NCBI GenBank assembly: GCA_050010815.1
Contig: JBEKKH010000034.1
Span: 1-25,333, forward strand
Origin: Palsa-504 sp050010815
Lineage (GTDB): Bacteria > Actinomycetota > Actinomycetes > Streptosporangiales > Streptosporangiaceae
Length of the DNA: 25,333 nucleotides
Direction: 5' to 3'
In this document: positions 6,769-13,144 of the stretch, in pieces
Layout of the letters: the number at the start of each line of letters is the position of its first letter
Numbering within the stretch: position 1 is the first letter of the stretch
Notes under the pieces: generated by a model
What the model was told of the DNA's origin: nothing
The model's database searches: none
The model's input: only the letters and a program-made list of their open reading frames with translations
Position numbers and translations under genes: made by a program

Positions 6769-8736
6769 GTGATCCGTTTCAGAGCGTTTCTTGTGGTTGT
6801 GGCGTTCGGGTTGCTGCTTGCCGGTGTGGTTACCAGCAAGCTCGTGCTGGTTTACCTCGCGATCGGCGTCAGCGGCCTAGCGCTGCTGGCGCTGGGCATA
6901 GATGCGGCCGTCAAGCGGCGTGGGTTGTCCGACCCGCCGCGGACGGCCGCATCTGACATTGCCGACCCGCGCCCGGTACTCGCGCAGGCCCAAGGCGCGC
7001 AAGCCCAAAGCTCGCAAGCCCAAGGCGCGCAAGCCCAAAGCTCGCAAACAGAGCCGGAGCGCCAGGGCCATCCGCGCCCCGTGCCCGTGGGCGCGCCCGC
7101 CGGACCGGGCAGGCCATCGGCCGCCGCGGCTCGTCCGGGCTCGGTCTGGGAAAGCGCGGTGCCCCCCACGGGGATGTTCCCGGTGGTCCGCCCGGCCGTC
7201 CCGGCACCCGTGGGCCCCCCGGAGGAGTCCCCGGCTGGGGTGCCGGTTGTCCCGGCCGCGTCCGAACGTCCCCAGGCTGAAGCCCCGGCCCCCTCTGCCT
7301 GGGAGTGGCCCGAGGACTCGGTTCAGCAGGCCCCGCCCGCCCGCCAGGTGCCGCCCCCGGCCTCCGAACCCGTCGACCACGCCACCGCCATCGACCTGCC
7401 CATCGTCACCGACCGGCGCAGCGGTCCCGGCCAGCCGCCCGCGAAGGAGTCCCTGACCAGGCCGGACCGGCCGGTCCCCGCCGCCGTCGCCCCGCCCGAG
7501 GTACCTGCCCCCGCCGAGCCCGCCGCCGTCGTCCCAGAACCCGTCCCCGAAGCGGAACCCGTCCCCGAAGCGGAACCCGTCCCCGAAGCGGAACCCGTCC
7601 CCGAAGCGGAAGCGGATCCCGAAGCGGAACCCGTCCCCGAAGCGGAAGCGGAACCCGTCCCCGAAGCGGAAGCGGATCCCGACGCGGAAGCCGCCCCTGC
7701 CGTCCCGGAGGCTGGGGACGATCCCGGTCCTGACCCGCAGACGATCGTGACCGTGGTGCCCGGCGTCCCGAGGTATCACAACGCCAGTTGCATCCTCATC
7801 CGCTTCATGGGTGAGAGCGACCTGGACAAGACGACCATCGCCGCGGCCAGGGACGCTGGCTGCACGCCGTGCCGGGCCTGCCTGCCCGATCAGCTACAGA
7901 AGCCCGCCGAGTTAATCCCGTCGGCCATCCCGGGTTCAGGCACGGCTCAGCCAGAACCGCAATCCGAGGTCGGCCTCCACGTGCTCCGAGCCGGATTCAC
8001 CGGTGCCCGGCCCGAACTCGACGGCCAGCACCTCGCTGGAGATCAGCCGGGCGTGCGCGGTCAGCGCCGCGGCCACGTCGGGGTCCTCCGCCGACCAGCG
8101 CAGCGAGATCCGGTCGGTGACGTCGAGGCCCTCGGTCTTGCGTGCCTCCTGGACGAGCCTGACCACTTCCCGGGCCAGCCCTTCGCGGCGCAGTTCCGGG
8201 GTGATGGAGATGTCGAGGGCGACGGTTTCTCCGGCGTCGGTGGCCACCGCCCAGCCGGCCCGTGGCGTCTGGGTCACGATCACGTCGTCCGGGCCGACCG
8301 GCACCGCCGAACCGTCGACTGTCACCGTGACCGTGGCACCCGCCAGCACAGCGGGGGCCAGGTCCGGAGCGGGCACGGCCGTGATGGCCGCCGCCACGGC
8401 GGGCGTCCGCGCGCCGAACCGGCGGCCCAGGGCACGGAAGTTAGGCTTGACCGTGTAGTCGACCGGCTCCCCGCCCAGGACGTCCAGCGACGCCACGTTG
8501 AGCTCGGCCGTGATCTGCCCGCGCAGTTCCCCGGGCAGCTCGGTGAAACCCGGCGCCCCGACCAGGGCCCGGCTCAGCGGCTGCCTGGTCCGGACCGACG
8601 CGCCGGAACGAGCCGAACGGCCGAGTTCGACCAGCCGCCGCACCAGCGCCATCTGCGCGGACAGCACCGGGTTGATGAGGGCGGGATCGGCACTCGGCCA
8701 GGGCGCCAGGTGCACCGACTCCGGTTCGCCGGCTGA
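6769..8736 (+). CDS. Membrane-anchored repeat protein with C-terminal Ada-like Cys/His domain; runs antisense through the ileS end
   Basis: The GTG start has GGGGAG 8 nt upstream (6755-6760). The protein has two hydrophobic helices (about 5-22 and 26-45), then a ~280-residue Pro/Ala/Glu-rich region holding two repeat arrays, then a compact domain with Y336-H337-x3-C341 and C365-x2-C368-x2-C371 (RYHNASC ... AGCTPCRACLPD). The spacing resembles the Zn-binding YHxxxC...PCxxC motif of Ada-type domains; function is unknown. Proteins of this plan follow divIVA in related actinobacteria (from memory). The conserved part ends near 7900, yet no in-frame stop occurs until 8736, giving an 801-bp antisense overlap with ileS. 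Codons after ~7910 are probably not selected as protein; a lost stop or a sequence error is likely. A TAA is available in another frame at about 7914. Confidence 0.6.
   Translation: MIRFRAFLVVVAFGLLLAGVVTSKLVLVYLAIGVSGLALLALGIDAAVKRRGLSDPPRTAASDIADPRPVLAQAQGAQAQSSQAQGAQAQSSQTEPERQGHPRPVPVGAPAGPGRPSAAAARPGSVWESAVPPTGMFPVVRPAVPAPVGPPEESPAGVPVVPAASERPQAEAPAPSAWEWPEDSVQQAPPARQVPPPASEPVDHATAIDLPIVTDRRSGPGQPPAKESLTRPDRPVPAAVAPPEVPAPAEPAAVVPEPVPEAEPVPEAEPVPEAEPVPEAEADPEAEPVPEAEAEPVPEAEADPDAEAAPAVPEAGDDPGPDPQTIVTVVPGVPRYHNASCILIRFMGESDLDKTTIAAARDAGCTPCRACLPDQLQKPAELIPSAIPGSGTAQPEPQSEVGLHVLRAGFTGARPELDGQHLAGDQPGVRGQRRGHVGVLRRPAQRDPVGDVEALGLACLLDEPDHFPGQPFAAQFRGDGDVEGDGFSGVGGHRPAGPWRLGHDHVVRADRHRRTVDCHRDRGTRQHSGGQVRSGHGRDGRRHGGRPRAEPAAQGTEVRLDRVVDRLPAQDVQRRHVELGRDLPAQFPGQLGETRRPDQGPAQRLPGPDRRAGTSRTAEFDQPPHQRHLRGQHRVDEGGIGTRPGRQVHRLRFAG
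6991..7050 (+). repeat. 30-bp tandem duplication (QAQGAQAQSS coding)
   Basis: Positions 6991-7020 and 7021-7050 match at 28 of 30 bases and encode AQGAQAQSSQ-type repeats in the linker of the protein starting at 6769. Within each unit a shorter AAGCCCAA/CAAGGCGC pattern also repeats. Confidence 0.85.
7537..7689 (+). repeat. 18-bp tandem repeat array encoding EPVPEA
   Basis: The 18-bp unit GAACCCGTCCCCGAAGCG occurs six times, mixed with related EADPEA/EADPDA units, in the Pro/Glu-rich part of the 6769 gene. The near-identity of copies at the DNA level points to recent expansion by slippage or unequal recombination. Pro/Glu repeats of this kind form extended, charged spacers. Confidence 0.9.
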
Positions 8737-11085
8737 GCCCCGCAGCACGTTCCACAGGTAATCGGTGAGGAACGGCGCGATCGGGGCCATCAGCAGCGCC
8801 AGCGACCTCGCGCATTCGTACAGGGTGGCGAACGCCGCCGCGCCCTGCGCCGACGCGGGACCGTCCCAGAACCGCCGTCTGGACCGGCGCACGTACCAGT
8901 TGGACAGGTCGTCGACGAGCGTCGCGAGCCGCCGTCCGGCCGCTGCGGTATCGAAGTCTTCCAGCGATCCCGTGACATCCCCGATCGCGGCGTGCACCTC
9001 GCTGAGCATCCACCGGTCGATCAGCGGACGCTGCGCGGGGGGCGGGGCCGACGCCAGGTCCGAGGCTGTCCAGCGGCCCGCGTTCGCGTAAAGGACCAGG
9101 AAGGACACCGTGTTCCAGTAGGTGAGCAGGACCTTCCTGACGATTTCCGCGAGCATGTCGTGGCCCACCCGGCGCGCACCCCACGGCGATCCGGACGCGG
9201 CGAAGAACCAGCGCAGCGCGTCGGCGCCGTGCGTCTCCATCAGCGGCAGGGGCTGGAGCACGTTGCCCAGGTGCTTGCTCATCTTGCGGCCCGTGGAGTC
9301 CACGAGCAGCCCCACGCACACGACGTTCTCGTACGCCGACCGGCCGAACACCATTGTCCCCACGGCCATCAGCGAGTAGAACCAGCCCCGGGTCTGATCC
9401 AGCGCCTCGCAGATGAACTGCGCCGGGTAGCTGGCCTCGAACTCAGCCAGGTTATGCTGCGGCGCGCCAAACTGGGCGAATGGCATCGAACCCGAGTCGT
9501 ACCAGACGTCGAGGACCTCGGGTACCCGCCGCGCCAGTTCGCCGCACGACGGGCAGTTGAACGTGACCCCGTCCACGAACGGCCGGTGCGGATCGAGCCC
9601 GGTCAGGTCCCGGCCGGCCCGCTCCGACAGCTCGGCCAGCGAGCCGACGCAGGTCACGTGGGACTGCCCGCATACCCACAGCGGCAGCGGCGTCCCCCAG
9701 TACCTGGTCCGGGACAGCGCCCAGTCCACGTTGTTGCGCAGCCACTCGCCGTAGCGGCCTTCCTTGACCGTGCTCGGGTACCAGTTCGTCCGTTCGTTCT
9801 GCTCGAGCAGCTTGTCCTTGACCGCGGTCGTCTTGATGTACCACGAGGGCAGCGCGTAGTACATCAGCAAGGTGCCGCAGCGCCAGCAGTGCGGGTAGCT
9901 GTGCTGGTGCGAGTGCCGGGCGAACAGCAGTCCGCGGTCGTCCAGGTCCTCGATCAGCCGCTGGTCGGCGTCCTTGAAGAACATCCCGCCGACCAGCGGC
10001 ACGTCGTCGGAGAACCGCCCGTCGGGCCGGACCGGGTTGACCACCGGCAGGCCGTGCGCGCGGGAGGCTTCCATGTCGTCGGCGCCGAAGGCGGGCGCCA
10101 GGTGAACCAGCCCGGTGCCATCTTCTGTGGTCACGAACGACCCTGGAACCACGACATGAGCGTCAGGAATGTCAATGAGGCCGAACGGACGGTGGTAACT
10201 CGCCCCGATCAGCGCCTGGCCGCTGAACCTGGCCGTGACGTGCCAGCCGTTCCCGAGCACCTGGGTGAACAGGTCGTCGGCGACCACGACAGAGTCGCCG
10301 TCCCGGCGCGCGACCACGTAGGTCGCTTCCGGGTGGACCGCCACCGCGGTATTGGCGACCAGGGTCCACGGCGTCGTGGTCCAGACGAGCAGGTCGGCGC
10401 CCTCGAGCTCGCGCGGTGCCCCCTCGGGTACCGCGCGCAGGCCGAACCTGACCGTTATGGCGGGGTCGGAGACGACCTGGTACACGTCGGGCTGGCCCAG
10501 CTCGGCGTCGGACAGCGGCGTGCCGCAGCGCGGGCAGTACGGGCTGATCCGGAAGTCACGGATCAGCAGCCCGGCGTCGTGGATGACCTTGAGCGACCAC
10601 CAGACCGACTCGATGTAGCTGGGGTCCATGGTCCGGTAGGCACCGGAGGTATCGGTCCAGTAACCCATCCGCCGGGACATCTCGAGCCACGCGTCGACGT
10701 GCCTGAGCACCGACTCGCGGCACCGCGCGTTGAACTCGGCCACCCCGTAGGCCTCGATGTCCCGCTTGCCGGTGAATCCGAGTTCCTTTTCCACCGCCAC
10801 CTCAACCGGCAGCCCGTGGCAATCCCAGCCCCCCTTGCGCGGGACGTGGAACCCCTGCATGGTCTTGAACCGGCCGAACAGGTCCTTGAAGGTGCGCGCC
10901 TCCACATGGTGCACGCCGGGCATCCCGTTGGCGGTCGGCGGTCCCTCGTAGAAAATCCAGCTGGGACTGCCCTCGCTCTGCTCCAGCGACCGCTCGAAGA
11001 CTCTCGTGTCCTGCCACCGGGACAGTACTTCTCGCTCGACCGCGGGCAGGTCGACCGGCACCCCAAGCGGCTGGAATCCCTGCAT
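7936..11085 (-). CDS. ileS: Isoleucyl-tRNA synthetase, IleRS2 type with GXHH motif
   Basis: Charges tRNA-Ile with isoleucine. The 1049-aa length, the KMSKH signature (K601-M-S-K604-H605) and the C-terminal DUF5915-like region place it in the long, eukaryote-like IleRS2 class. The usual HXGH motif is replaced by G57-V58-H59-H60 (in TANGMPGVHHVEARTFKD). The CP editing region (FVTTEDGTGLVHLAPAFGADD) and the WDCHGLPVE motif are present. An open frame extends upstream to 11196, but I chose ATG 11085 (MQGFQPLGVPVDLP), where similarity to the family begins; GTG 11091 is also possible. No Shine-Dalgarno sequence is seen, but a TACTCT box ends 6 nt before the ATG, suggesting a leaderless mRNA. No T-box leader is seen. 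Confidence 0.95.
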   Translation of the reverse strand: MQGFQPLGVPVDLPAVEREVLSRWQDTRVFERSLEQSEGSPSWIFYEGPPTANGMPGVHHVEARTFKDLFGRFKTMQGFHVPRKGGWDCHGLPVEVAVEKELGFTGKRDIEAYGVAEFNARCRESVLRHVDAWLEMSRRMGYWTDTSGAYRTMDPSYIESVWWSLKVIHDAGLLIRDFRISPYCPRCGTPLSDAELGQPDVYQVVSDPAITVRFGLRAVPEGAPRELEGADLLVWTTTPWTLVANTAVAVHPEATYVVARRDGDSVVVADDLFTQVLGNGWHVTARFSGQALIGASYHRPFGLIDIPDAHVVVPGSFVTTEDGTGLVHLAPAFGADDMEASRAHGLPVVNPVRPDGRFSDDVPLVGGMFFKDADQRLIEDLDDRGLLFARHSHQHSYPHCWRCGTLLMYYALPSWYIKTTAVKDKLLEQNERTNWYPSTVKEGRYGEWLRNNVDWALSRTRYWGTPLPLWVCGQSHVTCVGSLAELSERAGRDLTGLDPHRPFVDGVTFNCPSCGELARRVPEVLDVWYDSGSMPFAQFGAPQHNLAEFEASYPAQFICEALDQTRGWFYSLMAVGTMVFGRSAYENVVCVGLLVDSTGRKMSKHLGNVLQPLPLMETHGADALRWFFAASGSPWGARRVGHDMLAEIVRKVLLTYWNTVSFLVLYANAGRWTASDLASAPPPAQRPLIDRWMLSEVHAAIGDVTGSLEDFDTAAAGRRLATLVDDLSNWYVRRSRRRFWDGPASAQGAAAFATLYECARSLALLMAPIAPFLTDYLWNVLRGSAGEPESVHLAPWPSADPALINPVLSAQMALVRRLVELGRSARSGASVRTRQPLSRALVGAPGFTELPGELRGQITAELNVASLDVLGGEPVDYTVKPNFRALGRRFGARTPAVAAAITAVPAPDLAPAVLAGATVTVTVDGSAVPVGPDDVIVTQTPRAGWAVATDAGETVALDISITPELRREGLAREVVRLVQEARKTEGLDVTDRISLRWSAEDPDVAAALTAHARLISSEVLAVEFGPGTGESGSEHVEADLGLRFWLSRA

Positions 11086-11091
11086 CGGCAC

Positions 11092-11097
11092 AGAGTA
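11092..11097 (-). promoter_or_regulatory. Predicted -10 box for leaderless ileS transcript
   Basis: On the minus strand TACTCT is followed by six bases and then the ATG at 11085, which would put the transcription start at or next to the A of the start codon. No matching -35 was found. Actinobacteria commonly use TANNNT boxes for leaderless genes. Confidence 0.4.
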
Positions 11098-11133
11098 ACC
11101 CAGCCCGGCCGGCCGGTAGTGCCGGTCCCTGGT

Positions 11134-11162
11134 TTGCCACCCGTAGCGGTGGGACTTATCCT
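11134..11162 (+). promoter_or_regulatory. Predicted promoter for the TraR/DksA-lspA-RluA operon
   Basis: TTGCCA (11134-11139) and TATCCT (11157-11162) are 17 bp apart and match the housekeeping-sigma pattern. Transcription would start near 11169, leaving a ~28-nt leader with AGGAG at 11188-11192 before the ATG at 11197. It lies in the 111-bp gap between divergent ileS and this operon. Confidence 0.5.
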
Positions 11163-11196
11163 CCGGTGACCACTTTTCTTCCTGAACAGGAGCCAT

Positions 11197-11616
11197 ATGC
11201 CCGCTGCTTCGCGGTATGACGCCGCTGGTCTTCCGGTCCGGCCGGGAGAGGAACCCTGGACCGCAGAAGAACTGGCCGGGGTCCGCGCTGAGCTAGAGTC
11301 CGAGGCCGCCAGGCTGCACGCGGATCTGGCCAAGGCCGCCGCCGACATGGCCGACCGGCTCACCGACTCGGCCAAGGACGCCGGCGATGACGAGGCCGAC
11401 ATCGGGGCCAAGGCGTTCGAGCGCGAGCATGATCTGGCCATGTCCCAGAACGCCCAGGATCTGCTCGATCAGGGCGAGCGTGCCCAGCACCGGATTGATG
11501 CGGGAACATATGGAGTATGCGAATCCTGCGGCAAGCCGATAGGGAAGGCCCGTCTGCTGGCGTTTCCCCGCGCGACCCTGTGCGTGGAGTGCAAACAGCG
11601 CCAGGAACGCCGCTGA
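11197..11616 (+). CDS. TraR/DksA family C4 zinc-finger protein
   Basis: A 139-aa protein with an acidic coiled-coil-forming middle (ELAGVRAELESEAARLHADLAKAAADM ... RLTDS) and a C-terminal C4 zinc finger C108-x2-C111-x17-C129-x2-C132 (YGVCESCGKPIGKARLLAFPRATLCVEC). Family members bind the RNA polymerase secondary channel; the actinobacterial relatives are mostly uncharacterised, and some act in stress or antibiotic gene control. The ATG is abutted by a CAT on the other strand (CATATG). AGGAG 4 nt upstream supports the start. The 3' end overlaps the likely lspA start, so it is the first gene of a three-gene operon. Confidence 0.92.
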   Translation: MPAASRYDAAGLPVRPGEEPWTAEELAGVRAELESEAARLHADLAKAAADMADRLTDSAKDAGDDEADIGAKAFEREHDLAMSQNAQDLLDQGERAQHRIDAGTYGVCESCGKPIGKARLLAFPRATLCVECKQRQERR

Positions 11617-12149
11617 GCGCGGCCGTCGGGGGTAACGGGTCCGCCCCCCGGCGGATAGGGCTGTTGCTCGGGGTCGCCGCGTTCGTCGTCGCCGCCGACG
11701 TCATCTCCAAGTCCATCGTGGTGGCGAAGATGGCCGGTCATCCGCCGATCCGCCTGCTCGGCGGGCTGCTGACGATCACGCTGACCCGTAACGGCGGGGC
11801 GGCGTTCAGCGTCGGCACGTCGATGACGGTCGTGTTCACCGCGATCGCCGCCGGGGTGATCATCTACGTCCTGCGCGCCGCGCGCAAGCTACGCAGCGTC
11901 GGCTGGGCCGTGGCGCTCGGGCTGCTGCTCGGCGGGGCCACCGGCAACCTGCTTGACCGGATCTTCCGCGCGCCCGGGCCGTTCCAGGGTCATGTGGTCG
12001 ACTGGATCGAGCTGCCGCACTGGCCGGTCTTCAACCTGGCCGACTCCTCCATCTGCTGCGCGGCCGTGCTTGTCGTGCTGCTCGCCCTGCGCGGGACCCG
12101 CCTGGACGGGACCACGGGCGAGCCAGCCCCGGCCGGTGACCAGCGATGA
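11589..12149 (+). CDS. lspA: Lipoprotein signal peptidase LspA (signal peptidase II)
   Basis: LspA is the membrane aspartyl protease that cleaves the signal peptide of diacylated prolipoproteins. The 186-aa protein has four hydrophobic segments and the family motifs: TRNGGAAFSVG, GNLLD123RI and FNLAD152SSI, the two aspartates being the catalytic pair. I chose GTG 11589, which overlaps the end of the zinc-finger gene by 28 nt; the frame stays open to an ATG at 11517, which would only add sequence out of phase with that gene. No clear Shine-Dalgarno sequence is seen, so coupling is likely. The TGA overlaps the ATG of the next gene (ATGA). Confidence 0.93.
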   Translation: MQTAPGTPLSAAVGGNGSAPRRIGLLLGVAAFVVAADVISKSIVVAKMAGHPPIRLLGGLLTITLTRNGGAAFSVGTSMTVVFTAIAAGVIIYVLRAARKLRSVGWAVALGLLLGGATGNLLDRIFRAPGPFQGHVVDWIELPHWPVFNLADSSICCAAVLVVLLALRGTRLDGTTGEPAPAGDQR

Positions 12150-13078
12150 CCACGCCGGAGATGCGGCAGCTGGCCGTTCCCGACGGTCTGGACGGCGAGC
12201 GGCTCGATGCCGCGCTGGCCAGGATGTTCGGCTTGTCCAGGTCCCGGGCCGCGGAGCTGATCGGTGACGGCCTGGTGCTCCTCGACGGCCGGCCCGCGGT
12301 CAAGTCGGACCGGGTGCTGGCCGGTGCTCCGCTGCAGGTCACGCTGCCCGCGCCGCGGCCAGCCGAACCGCCGCGGCGAGTCGAGGGCCTCGTCGTCCTG
12401 TACGAGGACGACGACATCGTGGTGGTGGACAAGCCGCGCGGGGTGGCCGCGCACCCGACGCCCGGCTGGTCGGGCCCGACCGTCATCGGCGGTCTGGTCG
12501 CGGCCGGGCATACGGTCGCCACCAGCGGTGCCGCCGAACGCCAGGGCATCGTGCACCGCCTGGACGCGAACACCACCGGCGTGATGGTCGTGGCCAAGAG
12601 CGAGCGGGCCTACAGCGCGCTGAAGCAGGCCTTCCGCGAGCGCACCGTGGACAAGCGGTACCACGCGCTCGTGCAGGGCCATCCAGATCCGCTCCGCGGC
12701 ACCGTGGACGCGCCGATCGGCAGGCACCCGTCGTCGGGGGACGGGCGGTTCGCGGTGGTCAGCGACGGCCGGCCGAGCATCACGCACTATGACACGCTGG
12801 AGGCGTTCCGGGGCGCCAGCCTGGTCTCGGTGCACCTGGAAACGGGCCGGACCCATCAGATCAGGGTGCACATGGCCGCCATCAGGCACGTCTGCGTCGG
12901 CGACCTGCTTTATGGCGCCGACCCGGTGCTGGCGGCCCGGCTCGGCCTGACCCGCCAGTGGCTGCACGCGGTCAGCCTGTCCTTCGAGCACCCCGCCGAT
13001 GACCGCAAGGTCTCGTTCACCAGCACCTACCCCGATGACCTGGCCCACGCCCTGGACGTCCTGCACGCAGAAAGCTAG
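12146..13078 (+). CDS. RluA/RluD family 23S rRNA pseudouridine synthase
   Basis: Converts uridine to pseudouridine in rRNA, probably in the 1911/1915/1917 region if it is the RluD orthologue. The 310-aa protein has an N-terminal S4 RNA-binding domain (ERLDAALARMFGLSRSRAAELIGDGLVLLDG) and a catalytic domain with HRLD140ANTTG, D140 being the nucleophile, plus KRYHALVQG and ETGRTHQIRVHMAAI. The ATG overlaps the lspA stop; lspA followed by this synthase is a widely conserved pair. It is the last gene of its operon. Confidence 0.94.
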   Translation: MTTPEMRQLAVPDGLDGERLDAALARMFGLSRSRAAELIGDGLVLLDGRPAVKSDRVLAGAPLQVTLPAPRPAEPPRRVEGLVVLYEDDDIVVVDKPRGVAAHPTPGWSGPTVIGGLVAAGHTVATSGAAERQGIVHRLDANTTGVMVVAKSERAYSALKQAFRERTVDKRYHALVQGHPDPLRGTVDAPIGRHPSSGDGRFAVVSDGRPSITHYDTLEAFRGASLVSVHLETGRTHQIRVHMAAIRHVCVGDLLYGADPVLAARLGLTRQWLHAVSLSFEHPADDRKVSFTSTYPDDLAHALDVLHAES

Positions 13079-13144
13079 CTGATCTATTGCTCGGGAGGGA
13101 GTGGCTTCCTCGCGCGGGCCCCATGTAAGCGGGAAGATGGTGCC

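Noticed and set aside
8992..11169. 725-aa open frame on the + strand across ileS
   Set aside because: It is the antisense shadow of ileS codons; no domain is recognisable.
11086..11196. T-box riboswitch upstream of ileS
   Set aside because: Translational T-boxes are known before actinobacterial ileS, but this 111-bp gap has no TGGTACC-like T-box core and is too short.
13079..13144. Direct repeats or attachment sites flanking the PHP/AlbA_2 island
   Set aside because: Only a 7-bp GGGCCCC word is shared with the region near 16845, which is chance level in such DNA; no tRNA or integrase is present.
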